Assembly: GCA_946800325.1 (NCBI GenBank)
Contig: OX326958.1
Location: 5,776,001-5,840,000 of the forward strand
DNA length: 64,000 nt
DNA from: Luzula sylvatica
Lineage: Eukaryota > Streptophyta > Magnoliopsida > Poales > Juncaceae
Direction of reading: 5' to 3'
The notes beneath the pieces were generated by a model. That model did no database searches and had not been told where the DNA came from. It saw only the letters and a list, made by a program, of their open reading frames with translations. Shown here piece after piece: positions 52,259-64,000 of this stretch (position 1 is the first letter of the stretch; every line of letters starts with the position of its first letter). A program made the position numbers and the translations under genes.

Positions 52259-54434
52259 TGTTTTCTGCTAATTCGGGTCAAAAAGACCAAATCTCCCAAA
52301 TCATGTCGCGTGGCTGCATTTCTCTCGTCGAGACGAGCGATTTTGATATATAGATCGTGCCATTTGGTGAAAAAAAGTATGAGAAAGTAACGAGGGTTTT
52401 AACATTACGGCATTACCATTTTCTCTAATTTATTATTATCAGAATTTTACAATTAATTGTTTAAATAAAGAATAATTTTTATCCTTAAATTATACGACGG
52501 AAATTCACCGGAGGCAGTCACTCCTCCTTCATTTCTTCGCGCAAAATAGATCGTTTTCAACTCGCAAAATCATGCCATAATCATCGTATATAATAATTCA
52601 TGACTGAATTACAATAAACTGTGTTTTCTGCTAATTCGGGTCAAAAAGACCAAATCTCCCAAATCCAGTCGCGTGGCTGCATTTCTCCCGTCGAGACGAG
52701 CGATTTTGATATATAGATCCTGCCATTTGGTGAAAAAAAGTATGAGAAAGTAACGAGGGTTTTAACATTACGGCATTACCATTTTCTCTAATTTATTGTT
52801 ATCTGAATTTTACAATTAATTGTTTAAATAAAGAATAATTTTTATCCTTAAATTATACGCCGGAAATTCACCAGAGGCGGTCACTCCTCCTTCATTTCTT
52901 CGCGCAAAATAGATCGTTTTCAACGCGCAAAATCATGCCATAATCATCGTATATAATAATTCATGACTGAATTACAATAAACTGTGTTTTCTGCTAATTC
53001 GGGTCAAAAAGACCAAATCTCCCAAATCCAGTCGCGTGGCTGCATTTCTCTCGTCGAGACGAGCGATTTTGATATATAGATCGTGCCATTTGGTGAAAAA
53101 AAGTATGAGAAAGTAACGAGGGTTTTAACATTACGGCATTACCATTTTCTCTAATTTATTGTTATCTGAATTTTACAATTAATTGTTTAAATAAAGAATA
53201 ATTTTTATCCTTAAATTATACGCCGGAAATTCACCGGAGGCGGTCACTCCTCCTTCATTTCTTCGCGCAAAATAAATCGTTTTCAACTCGCAAAATCATG
53301 CCATAATAATCGTATATAATAATTCATGACTGATTTACAATAAACTGTGTTTTCTGCTAATTCGGGTCAAAAAGACCAAATCTCCCAAATCCAGTCACGT
53401 GGCTGCATTTCTCTCGTCGAGACGAGCGATTTTGATATATAGATCATGCCATTTGGTGAAAAAAAGTATGAGAAAGTAACGAGGGTTTTAACATTACGGC
53501 ATTACCATTTTCCCCTATTTATTGTTATCTGAATTTTACAATTAATTGTTTAAATAAAGAATAATTTTTTTCCTTAAATTATACGCCGGAAATTCACCGG
53601 AGGCGGTCACTCCTCCTTCATTCTTCGCGCAAAATAGATCGTTTTCAACTCGCAAAATCATGCCATAATCATCCAATATAATAATTCAAGACTGAATTAC
53701 AATAAACTGTGTTTTCTGCTAATTCGGGTCAAAAAGACCAAATCTCCCAAATCCAGTCCCGTGGCTGCATTTCTCTCGTCGAGACGAGCGATTTTGATAT
53801 ATAGATCGTGCCATTTGGTGAAAAAAAGTATGAGAAAGTAACGAGGGTTTTAACATTACGGCATTACCATTTTCTCTAATTTATTGTTATCTGAATTTTA
53901 CAATTAATTGTTTAAATAAAGAATAATTTTTTTCCTTAAATTATACGCTGGAAATTCACCGGAGGCGGTCACTCCTCCTTCATTCTTCGCGCAAAATAGA
54001 TCGTTTTCAACTCGCAAAATCATGCCATAATCATCCAATATAATAATGCATGACTGAATTACAATAAACGTTGTTTTCTGCTAATTCGGGTCAAAAAGAC
54101 CAAATCTCCCAAATCCAGTCGCGTGGCTGCATTTCTCTCGTCGAGACGAGCGATTTTGATATATAGATCGTGCCTTTTGGTGAAAAAAAGTATGAGAAAG
54201 TAACGAGGGTTTTATCATTACGGCATTACCATTTTCTCTAATTTATTGTTATCTGAATTTTACAATTAATTGTTTAAATAAAGAATAATTTTTATCCTTA
54301 AATTATACTTCGGAAATTCACCGGAGGCGGTCACTCCTCCTTCATTTCTTCGTGCAAAATAGATCGTTTTCAACTCGCAAAATCATGCCATAATCATCGT
54401 ATATAATAATTCATGACTGAATTACAATAAACTG
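52259..54434. repeat. Mixed units between tetramer and trimer HORs (M145-M150)
   Basis: Units start at 52259, 52622, 52985, 53348, 53710 and 54072. M145-M148 match M131-M134 5076 bp upstream ('catgtcg', 'ctcccgtcg' against 'ctgccgtcg', 'ttcaacgcgc', 'cataataatcg', 'tgactgattt'). The second half of M148 takes on the 'ttcccctattt/cattcttcg' form. M149 and M150 are of the 'gtcccgtgg' and 'aatgcatgac' type. M150 follows 'aaacgttg', a small local rearrangement of 'aaactgtg'. Confidence 0.82.
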
Positions 54435-55521
54435 TGTTTTCTGCTAATTCGGGTCAAAAAGACCAAATCTCCCAAATCATGTTGCGTGGCTGCATTTCTC
54501 TCGTCGAGACGAGCGATTTTGATATATAGATCGTGCCATTTGGTGAAAAAAAGTATGAGAAAGTAACGAGGGTTTTAACATTACGGCATTACCATTTTCT
54601 CTAATTTATTATTATCAGAATTTTACAATTAATTGTTTAAATAAAGAATAATTTTTATCCTTAAATTATACGACGGAAATTCACCGGAGGCGGTCACTCC
54701 TCCTTCATTTCTTCGTGCAAAATATATCGTTTTCAACTCGCAAAATCATGCCATAATAATCGTATATAATAATTCATGACTGATTTACAATAAACTGTGT
54801 TTTCTGCTAATTCGGGTCAAAAAGACCAAATCTCCCAAATCCAGTCACGTGGCTGCATTTCTCTCGTCGAGACGAGCGATTTTGATATATAGATCATGCC
54901 ATTTGGTGAAAAAAATATGAGAAAGTAAAGAGGGTTTTAACATTACGGCATTACCATTTTCCCCTATTTATTGTTATCTGAATTTTACAATTAATTGTTT
55001 AAATAAAGAATAATTTTTTTCCTTAAATTATACGCCGGAAATTCACCGGAGGCGGTCACTCCTCCTTCATTCTTCGCGCAAAATAGATCGTTTTCAACTC
55101 GCAAAATCATGCCATAATCATCCAATATAATAATTCAAGACTGAATTACAATAAACTGTGTTTTCTGCTAATTCGGGTCAAAAAGACCAAATCTCCCAAA
55201 TCCAGTCCCGTGGCTGCATTTCTCTCGTCGAGACGAGCGATTTTGATATATAGATCGTGCCATTTGGTGAAAAAAAGTATGAGAAAGTAACGAGGGTTTT
55301 ATCATTACGGCATTACCATTTTCTCTAATTTATTGCTATCTGAATTTTACAATTAATTGTTTAAATAAAGAATAATTTTTATCCTTAAATTATACTTCGG
55401 AAATTCACCGGAGGCGGTCACTCCTCCTTCATTTCTTCGTGCAAAATAGATCGTTTTCAACTCGCAAAATCATGCCATAATCATCGTATATAATAATTCA
55501 TGACTGAATTACAATAAACTG
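54435..55521. repeat. Trimeric HOR, 1087 bp, copy 1 (M151-M153)
   Basis: Units start at 54435, 54798 and 55159. Order: 'catgttgcg/tattattatcag/tacgacgg'; 'cacgtgg/gatcatgcc/ttcccctattt/cattcttcg'; 'gtcccgtgg/tttatcatt/tacttcgg'. The middle unit is 361 bp (one base short in the A-tract, one in 'cattcttcg'). Confidence 0.88.
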
Positions 55522-56608
55522 TGTTTTCTGCTAATTCGGGTCAAAAAGACCAAATCTCCCAAATCATGTCGCGTGGCTGCATTTCTCTCGTCGAGACGAG
55601 CGATTTTGATATATAGATCGTGCCATTTGGTGAAAAAAAGTATGAGAAAGTAACGAGGGTTTTAACATTACGGCATTACCATTTTCTCTAATTTATTATT
55701 ATCAGAATTTTACAATTAATTGTTTAAATAAAGAATAATTTTTATCCTTAAATTATACGACGGAAATTCACCGGAGGCGGTCACTCCTCCTTCATTTCTT
55801 CGCGCAAAATATATCGTTTTCAACTCGCAAAATCATGCCATAATAATCGTATATAATAATTCATGACTGATTTACAATAAACTGTGTTTTCTGCTAATTC
55901 GGGTCAAAAATACCAAATCTCCCAAATCCAGTCACGTGGCTGCATTTCTCTCGTCGAGACGAGCGATTTTGATATATAGATCATGCCATTTGGTGAAAAA
56001 AATATGAGAAAGTAACGAGGGTTTTAATATTACGGCATTACCATTTTCCCTTATTTATTGTTATCTGAATTTTACAATTAATTGTTTAAATAAAGAATAA
56101 TTTTTTTCCTTAAATTATACGCCGGAAATTCACCGGAGGCGGTCACTCCTCCTTCATTCTTCGCGCAAAATAGATCGTTTTCAACTCGCAAAATCATGCC
56201 ATAATCATCCAATATAATAATTCAAGACTGAATTACAATAAACTGTGTTTTCTGCTAATTCGGGTCAAAAAGACCAAATCTCCCAAATCCAGTCCCGCGG
56301 CTGCATTTCTCTCGTCGAGACGAGCGATTTTGATATATAGATCGTGCCATTTGGTGAAAAAAAGTATGAGAAAGTAACGAGGGTTTTATCATTACGGCAT
56401 TACCATTTTCTCTAATTTATTGTTATCTGAATTTTACAATTAATTGTTTAAATAAAGAATAATTTTTATCCTTAAATTATACTTCGGAAATTCACCGGAG
56501 GCGGTCACTCCTCCTTCATTTCTTCGCGCAAAATAGATCGTTTTCAACTCGCAAAATCATGCCATAATCATCGTATATAATAATTCATGACTGAATTACA
56601 ATAAACTG
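55522..56608. repeat. Trimeric HOR, 1087 bp, copy 2 (M154-M156)
   Basis: Units 55522, 55885 and 56246 repeat the order of the preceding trimer with the same 361-bp middle unit. Private changes are 'aaataccaaatc', 'ttttaatatt' and 'ttcccttattt' in M155 and 'gtcccgcgg' in M156. Confidence 0.88.
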
Positions 56609-59507
56609 TGTTTTCTGCTAATTCGGGTCAAAAAGACCAAATCTCCCAAATCATGTCGCGTGGCTGCATTTCTCTCGTCGAGACGAGCGATTTTGATATA
56701 TAGATCGTGCCATTTGGTGAAAAAAAGTATGAGAAAGTAACGAGGGTTTTAACATTACGGCATTACCATTTTCTCAAATTTATTATTATCAGAATTTTAC
56801 AATTAATTGTTTAAATAAAGAATAATTTTTATCCTTAAATTATACGACGGAAATTCACCGGAGGCGGTCACTCCTCCTTCATTTCTTCGCGCAAAATAGA
56901 TTGTTTTGAACTCGCAAAATCATGCCATAATAATCGTATATAATAATTCATGACTGATTTACAATAAACTGTGTTTTCTGCTAATTCGGGTCAAAAAGAC
57001 CAAATCTCCCAAATCCAGTCACGTGGCTGCATTTCTCTCGTCGAGACGAGCGATTTTGATATATAGATCATGCCATTTGGTGAAAAAAAGTATGAGAAAG
57101 TAACGAGGGTTTTAACATTACGGTATTACCATTTTCTCTAATTTATTATTATCAGAATTTTACAATTAATTGTTTAAATAAAGAATAATTTTTATCCTTA
57201 AATTATACGACGGAAATTCACCGGAGGCGGTCACTCCTCCTTCATTTCTTCGCGCAAAATAGATCGTTTTCAACTCGCAAAATCATGCCATAATAATCGT
57301 ATATAATAATTCATGACTGATTTACAATAAACTGTGTTTTCTGCTAATTCGGGTCAAAAAGACCAAATCTCCCAAATCCAGTCACGTGGCTGCATTTCTC
57401 TCGTCGAGACGAGCGATTTTGATATATAGATCATGCCATTTGGTGAAAAAAATATGAGAAAGTAACGAGGGTTTTAACATTACGGCATTACCATTTTCCC
57501 CTATTTATTGTTATCTGAATTTTACAATTAATTGTTTAAATAAAGAATAATTTTTTTCCTTAAATTATACGCCGGAAATTCACCGGAGGCGGTCACTCCT
57601 CCTTCATTCTTCGCGCAAAATAGATCGTTTTCAACTCGCAAAATCATGCCATAATCATCCAATATAATAATTCAAGACTGAATTACAATAAACTGTGTTT
57701 TCTGCTAATTCGGGTCAAAAAGACCAAATCTCCCAAATCCAGTCCCGTGGCTGCATTTCTCTCGTCGAGACGAGCGATTTTGATATATAGATCGTGCCAT
57801 TTGGTGAAAAAAAGTATGAGAAAGTAACGAGGGTTTTAACATTACGGCATTACCATTTTCTCTAATTTATTGTTATCTGAATTTTACAATTAATTGTTTA
57901 AATAAAGAATAATTTTTTTCCTTAAATTATACGCTGGAAATTCACCGGAGGCGGTCACTCCTCCTTCATTCTTCGCGCAAAATAGATCGTTTTCAACTCG
58001 CAAAATCATGCCATAATCATCCAATATAATAATGCATGACTGAATTACAATAAACTGTGTTTTCTGCTAATTCGGGTCAAAAAGACCAAATCTCCCAAAT
58101 CCAGTCGCGTGGCTGCATTTCTCTCGTCGAGACGAGTGATTTTGATATATAGATCGTGCCATTTGGTGAAAAAAAGTATGAGAAAGTAACGATGGTTTTA
58201 ACATTACGGCATTACCATTTTCTCTAATTTATTATTATCAGAATTTTACAATTAATTGTTTAAATAAAGAATAATTTTTATCCTTAAATTATACGACGGA
58301 AATTCACCGGAGGCGGTCACTCCTCCTTCATTTCTTCGCGCAAAATAGATCGTTTTCAACTCGCAAAATCATGCCATAATCATCGTATATAATAATTCAT
58401 GACTGAATTACAATAAACTGTGTTTTCTGCTAATTCGGGTCAAAAAGACCAAATCTCCCAAATCCAGTCGCGTGGCTGCATTTCTCCCGTCGAGACGAGC
58501 GATTTTGATATATAGATCGTGCCATTTGGTGAAAAAAAGTATGAGAAATTAACGAGGGTTTTAACATTACGGCATTACCATTTTCCCCTATTTATTGTTA
58601 TCTGAATTTCACAATTAATTGTTTAAATAAAGAATAATTTTTTTCCTTAAATTATACGCCGGAAATTCACCGGAGGCGGTCACTCCTCCTTCATTCTTCG
58701 CGCAAAATAGATCGTTTTCAACTCGCAAAATCATGCCATAATCATCCAATATAATAATTCAAGACTGAATTACAATAAACTGTGTTTTCTGCTAATTCGG
58801 GTCAAAAAGACCAAATCTCCCAAATCCAGTCACGTGGCTGCATTTCTCTCGTCGAGACGAGCGATTTTGATATATAGATCATGCCATTTGGTGAAAAAAA
58901 GTATGAGAAAGTAACGAGGGTTTTAACATTACGGCATTACCATTTCCCCCTATTTATTGTTATCTGAATTTTACAATTAATTGTTTAAAAAAAGAATAAT
59001 TTTTTTCCTTAAATTATACGTCGGAAATTCACCGGAGGCGGTCACTCCTCCTTCATTCTTCGCGCAAAATAGATCGTTTTCAACTCGCAAAATCATGCCA
59101 TAATCATCCAATATAATAATTCAAGACTGAATTACAATAAACTGTGTTTTCTGCTAATTCGGGTCAAAAAGACCAAATCTCCCAAATCCAGTCCCGTGGC
59201 TGCATTTCTCTCGTCGAGACGAGCGATTTTGATATATAGATCGTGCCATTTGGTGAAAAAAAGTATGAGAAAGTAACGAGGGTTTTATCATTACGGCATT
59301 ACCATTTTCTCTAATTTATTGTTATCTGAATTTTACAATTAATTGTTTAAATAAAGAATAATTTTTATCCTTAAATTATACTTCGGAAATTCACCGGAGG
59401 CGGTCACTCCTCCTTCATTTCTTCGTGCAAAATAGATCGTTTTCAACTCGCAAAATCATGCCATAATCGTCGTATATAATAATTCATGACTGAATTACAA
59501 TAAACTG
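56609..59507. repeat. Trimer-related mixed units (M157-M164)
   Basis: Units start at 56609, 56972, 57335, 57696, 58058, 58421, 58783 and 59145. M157 begins a third trimer. M158 then joins a 'cacgtgg/gatcatgcc' head to a 'tattattatcag/tacgacgg' tail, a hybrid of the first and second trimer units. M161-M164 recur at 62766-64000, 4708 bp downstream. M163 has 'catttccccc' and 'tttaaaaaaag', both private. Confidence 0.82.
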
Positions 59508-60231
59508 TGTTTTCTGCTAATTCGGGTCAAAAAGACCAAATCTCCCAAATCCAGTCGCGTGGCTGCATTTCTCTCGTCGAGACGAGCGATTTTGATATAT
59601 AGATCGTGCCATTTGGTGAAAAAAATATGAGAAAGTAACGAGGGTTTTAACATTACGGCATTACCATTTTCCCCTATTTATTGTTATCTGAATTTTACAA
59701 TTAATTGTTTAAATAAAGAATAATTTTTTTCCTTAAATTATACGCCGGAAATTCACCGGAGGCGGTCACTCCTCCTTCATTCTTCGCGCAAAATAGATCG
59801 TTTTCAACTCGCAAAATCATGCCATAATCATCCAATATAATAATTCAAGACTGAATTACAATAAACTGTGTTTTCTGCTAATTCGGGTCAAAAAGACCAA
59901 ATCTCCCAAATCCAGTCCCGCGGCTGCATTTCTCTCGTCGAGACGAGCGATTTTGATATATAGATCGTGCCATTTGGTGAAAAAAAGTATGAGAAAGTAA
60001 CGAGGGTTTTATCATTACGGCATTACCATTTTCTCTAATTTATTGTTATCTGAATTTTACAATTAATTGTTTAAATAAAGAATAATTTTTATCCTTAAAT
60101 TATACTTCGGAAATTCACCGGAGGCGGTCACTCCTCCTTCATTTCTTCGTGCAAAATAGATCGTTTTCAACTCGCAAAATCATGCCATAATCATCGTATA
60201 TAATAATTCATGACTGAATTACAATAAACTG
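59508..60231. repeat. Dimeric HOR, 724 bp, copy 1 (M165-M166)
   Basis: A 361-bp unit ('aaaaaaatatgag', 'ttcccctattt', 'tttttttcc', 'cattcttcg', 'catccaatat', 'ttcaagac') is followed by a 363-bp unit ('gtcccgcgg', 'tttatcatt', 'tacttcgg', 'cttcgtgc'). The pair repeats exactly every 724 bp. The unit just before it ends with G at 59469 ('ataatcgtcg'). Confidence 0.95.
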
Positions 60232-60955
60232 TGTTTTCTGCTAATTCGGGTCAAAAAGACCAAATCTCCCAAATCCAGTCGCGTGGCTGCATTTCTCTCG
60301 TCGAGACGAGCGATTTTGATATATAGATCGTGCCATTTGGTGAAAAAAATATGAGAAAGTAACGAGGGTTTTAACATTACGGCATTACCATTTTCCCCTA
60401 TTTATTGTTATCTGAATTTTACAATTAATTGTTTAAATAAAGAATAATTTTTTTCCTTAAATTATACGCCGGAAATTCACCGGAGGCGGTCACTCCTCCT
60501 TCATTCTTCGCGCAAAATAGATCGTTTTCAACTCGCAAAATCATGCCATAATCATCCAATATAATAATTCAAGACTGAATTACAATAAACTGTGTTTTCT
60601 GCTAATTCGGGTCAAAAAGACCAAATCTCCCAAATCCAGTCCCGCGGCTGCATTTCTCTCGTCGAGACGAGCGATTTTGATATATAGATCGTGCCATTTG
60701 GTGAAAAAAAGTATGAGAAAGTAACGAGGGTTTTATCATTACGGCATTACCATTTTCTCTAATTTATTGTTATCTGAATTTTACAATTAATTGTTTAAAT
60801 AAAGAATAATTTTTATCCTTAAATTATACTTCGGAAATTCACCGGAGGCGGTCACTCCTCCTTCATTTCTTCGTGCAAAATAGATCGTTTTCAACTCGCA
60901 AAATCATGCCATAATCGTCGTATATAATAATTCATGACTGAATTACAATAAACTG
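60232..60955. repeat. Dimeric HOR, 724 bp, copy 2 (M167-M168)
   Basis: Same pair as the preceding dimer. Its second unit ends with G at 60917 ('ataatcgtcg'), whereas copy 1's second unit ends with the common 'ataatcatcg'. Confidence 0.95.
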
Positions 60956-61679
60956 TGTTTTCTGCTAATTCGGGTCAAAAAGACCAAATCTCCCAAATCC
61001 AGTCGCGTGGCTGCATTTCTCTCGTCGAGACGAGCGATTTTGATATATAGATCGTGCCATTTGGTGAAAAAAATATGAGAAAGTAACGAGGGTTTTAACA
61101 TTACGGCATTACCATTTTCCCCTATTTATTGTTATCTGAATTTTACAATTAATTGTTTAAATAAAGAATAATTTTTTTCCTTAAATTATACGCCGGAAAT
61201 TCACCGGAGGCGGTCACTCCTCCTTCATTCTTCGCGCAAAATAGATCGTTTTCAACTCGCAAAATCATGCCATAATCATCCAATATAATAATTCAAGACT
61301 GAATTACAATAAACTGTGTTTTCTGCTAATTCGGGTCAAAAAGACCAAATCTCCCAAATCCAGTCCCGCGGCTGCATTTCTCTCGTCGAGACGAGCGATT
61401 TTGATATATAGATCGTGCCATTTGGTGAAAAAAAGTATGAGAAAGTAACGAGGGTTTTATCATTACGGCATTACCATTTTCTCTAATTTATTGTTATCTG
61501 AATTTTACAATTAATTGTTTAAATAAAGAATAATTTTTATCCTTAAATTATACTTCGGAAATTCACCGGAGGCGGTCACTCCTCCTTCATTTCTTCGTGC
61601 AAAATAGATCGTTTTCAACTCGCAAAATCATGCCATAATCATCGTATATAATAATTCATGACTGAATTACAATAAACTG
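60956..61679. repeat. Dimeric HOR, 724 bp, copy 3 (M169-M170)
   Basis: Same pair again. The tail of its second unit has returned to 'ataatcatcg', so the state alternates from one dimer to the next. Confidence 0.95.
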
Positions 61680-62403
61680 TGTTTTCTGCTAATTCGGGTC
61701 AAAAAGACCAAATCTCCCAAATCCAGTCGCGTGGCTGCATTTCTCTCGTCGAGACGAGCGATTTTGATATATAGATCGTGCCATTTGGTGAAAAAAATAT
61801 GAGAAAGTAACGAGGGTTTTAACATTACGGCATTACCATTTTCCCCTATTTATTGTTATCTGAATTTTACAATTAATTGTTTAAATAAAGAATAATTTTT
61901 TTCCTTAAATTATACGCCGGAAATTCACCGGAGGCGGTCACTCCTCCTTCATTCTTCGCGCAAAATAGATCGTTTTCAACTCGCAAAATCATGCCATAAT
62001 CATCCAATATAATAATTCAAGACTGAATTACAATAAACTGTGTTTTCTGCTAATTCGGGTCAAAAAGACCAAATCTCCCAAATCCAGTCCCGCGGCTGCA
62101 TTTCTCTCGTCGAGACGAGCGATTTTGATATATAGATCGTGCCATTTGGTGAAAAAAAGTATGAGAAAGTAACGAGGGTTTTATCATTACGGCATTACCA
62201 TTTTCTCTAATTTATTGTTATCTGAATTTTACAATTAATTGTTTAAATAAAGAATAATTTTTATCCTTAAATTATACTTCGGAAATTCACCGAAGGCGGT
62301 CACTCCTCCTTCATTTCTTCGCGCAAAATAGATCGTTTTCAACTCGCAAAATCATGCCATAATCATCGTATATAATAATTCATGACTGAATTACAATAAA
62401 CTG
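61680..62403. repeat. Dimeric HOR, 724 bp, copy 4 (M171-M172)
   Basis: Last dimer of the run. Its second unit departs near the end: 'caccgaagg' at about 62290 and 'cttcgcgc' instead of 'cttcgtgc'. The register therefore breaks in this tail. Confidence 0.95.
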
Positions 62404-64000
62404 TGTTTTCTGCTAATTCGGGTCAAAAAGACCAAATCTCCCAAATCAAGTCACGTGGCTGCATTTCTCTCGTCGAGACGAGCGATTTTGATATATAGAT
62501 CGTGCCATTTGGTGAAAAAAAGTATGAGAAAGTAACGAGGGTTTTAACATTACGGCATTACCATTTTCTCTAATTTATTATTATCAGAATTTTACAATTA
62601 ATTGTTTAAATAAAGAATAATTTTTATCCTTAAATTATACGACGGAAATTCACCGGAGGCCGTCACTCCTCCTTCATTCTTCGCGCAAAATAGATCGTTT
62701 TCAACTCGCAAAATCATGCCATAATCATCCAATATAATAATGCATGACTGAATTACAATAAACTGTGTTCTCTGCTAATTCGGGTCAAAAAGACCAAATC
62801 TCCCAAATCCAGTCGCGTGGCTGCATTTCTCTCGTCGAGACGAGTGATTTTGATATATAGATCGTGCCATTTGGTGAAAAAAAGTATGAGAATGTAACGA
62901 TGGTTTTAACATTACGGCATTACCATTTTCTCTAATTTATTATTATCAGAATTTTACAATTAATTGTTTAAATAAAGAATAATTTTTATCCTTAAATTAT
63001 ACGACGGAAATTCACCGGAGGCGGTCACTCCTCCTTCATTTCTTCGCGCAAAATAGATCGTTTTCAACTCGCAAAATCATGCCATAATCATCGTATATAA
63101 TAATTCATGACTGAATTACAATAAACTGTGTTTTCTGCTAATTCGGGTCAAAAAGACCAAATCTCCCAAATCCAGTCGCGTGGCTGCATTTCTCCCGTCG
63201 AGACGAGCGATTTTGATATATAGATCGTGCCATTTGGTGAAAAAAAGTATGAGAAAGTAACGAGGGTTTTAACATTACGGCATTACCATTTTCCCCTATT
63301 TATTGTTATCTGAATTTTACAATTAATTGTTTAAATAAAGAATAATTTTTTTCCTTAAATTATACGCCGGAAATTCACCGGAGGCGGTCACTCCTCCTTC
63401 ATTCTTCGCGCAAAATAGATCGTTTTCAACTCGCAAAATCATGCCATAATCATCCAATATAATAATTCAAGACTGAATTACAATAAACTGTGTTTTCTGC
63501 TAATTCAGGTCAAAAAGACCAAATCTCCCAAATCCAGTCACGTGGCTGCATTTCTCTCGTCGAGACGAGCGATTTTGATATATAGATCATGCCATTTGGT
63601 GAAAAAAAGTATGAGAAAGTAACGAGGGTTTTAACATTACGGCATTACCATTTTCCCCTATTTATTGTTATCTGAATTTTACAATTAATTGTTTAAATAA
63701 AGAATAATTTTTTTCCTTAAATTATACGCCGGAAATTCACCGGAGGCGGTCACTCCTCCTTCATTCTTCGCGCAAAATAGATCGTTTTCAACTCGCAAAA
63801 TCATGCCATAATCATCCAATATAATAATTCAAGACTGAATTACAATAAACTGTGTTTTCTGCTAATTCGGGTCAAAAAGACCAAATCTCCCAAATCCAGT
63901 CCCGTGGCTGCATTTCTCTCGTCGAGACGAGCGATTTTGATATATAGATCGTGCCATTTGGTGAAAAAAAGTATGAGAAAGTAACGATGGTTTTATCATT
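62404..64000. repeat. Return to M161-M164-type units (M173-M177)
   Basis: Units start at 62404, 62766, 63129, 63491 and 63853. M173 joins a 'tattattatcag/tacgacgg' body to a 'cattcttcg/aatgcatgac' tail. From 62766 the order copies 58058 onward: 'gagtgatt/cgatgg', 'ctcccgtcg/ttcccctattt', 'cacgtgg/gatcatgcc', 'gtcccgtgg'. M174 has private 'tgttctctgc' and 'gagaatgtaac'. Confidence 0.85.
63853..64000. repeat. Partial monomer M177 cut by the window end
   Basis: The first 148 bp of a unit of the 'gtcccgtgg' and 'tttatcatt' family. It stops because the window stops, so the array continues to the right. Confidence 0.97.

Larger units (their letters stand above)
1..64000. repeat. 363-bp satellite DNA array, 176 full monomers plus one partial
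   Basis: The same unit repeats head to tail across the whole window. I followed it by the recurring start after 'aactg': 1, 364, 727, 1090, 1453, 1816, 2175, 2538 and so on to 63853. Most units are 363 bp; lengths run from 359 to 367 because of small indels. All copies point the same way, and there is no inserted element or unique spacer. The near-consensus unit has 115 A, 121 T, 69 C and 58 G, with 19 CpG sites. Differences between units are mainly shared substitutions that define families and higher-order repeats (HORs). Arrays of this kind are typical of centromeric or pericentromeric heterochromatin. I do not recognise the sequence as a named satellite. Both ends of the window lie inside the array. 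Confidence 0.99.

Noticed and set aside
1..64000. CRISPR array
   Set aside because: The repeats are about 363 bp and contiguous, with no short repeats alternating with unique spacers.
1..64000. Alpha satellite or another named satellite such as the beetle TCAST family (about 360 bp)
   Set aside because: The unit is not 171 bp and does not read as alpha satellite. The length is near TCAST, but I cannot recall that sequence well enough to claim a match, so no name is given.
1..64000. Transposon or retroelement insertion inside the array
   Set aside because: Unit starts can be followed without a gap from 1 to 63853, and all length changes are of 1-4 bp.

Overview
The whole 64 kb window is one uninterrupted satellite DNA array. 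I count 176 complete head-to-tail monomers plus a partial 177th. The unit is 363 bp, all copies lie in the same orientation, and the array runs off both ends. I see no protein-coding gene, RNA gene, transposon, inversion or unique-sequence island. The phase used here starts each unit at the T after 'aactg', so unit M1 begins at position 1.

Organism: a eukaryote, with the array from (peri)centromeric or other constitutive heterochromatin. I do not recognise the satellite and cannot name the species. The near-consensus unit is 35% G+C (127 of 363) and keeps 19 CpG dinucleotides where about 11 are expected, a ratio near 1.7. This lack of CpG decay argues against a methylating vertebrate or plant genome. 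It fits an invertebrate with little germline CpG methylation, such as many insects.

Layout. (1) 1-13788: a 7-monomer higher-order repeat (HOR) of 2537 bp nested inside an 18-monomer repeat of 6531 bp present twice. Divergent 359-bp monomers mark this part. (2) 13789-17410: older mixed units, including the last two 359-bp monomers. (3) 17411-22857: tetrameric HORs of 1452-1453 bp. (4) 22858-29032: a mosaic of pieces of neighbouring HORs. (5) 29033-42826: overlapping 6-mer (2179 bp) and 7-mer (2540-2542 bp) HORs joined by hybrid monomers. (6) 42827-49358: mostly near-consensus monomers with little HOR order. (7) 49359-64000: short HORs, namely a tetramer (1450 bp), a trimer (1087 bp) and four consecutive 724-bp dimers. 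The dimers carry an alternating base, which suggests a further 1448-bp doubling.

Each unit carries a 17-bp element matching 8 of the 9 fixed positions of the CENP-B box core. One unit (45734-45750) matches all nine. Each unit also holds a 12-bp perfect palindrome and several short dyads. The array looks like a record of repeated unequal exchange or amplification at several scales; any centromeric role is inference.
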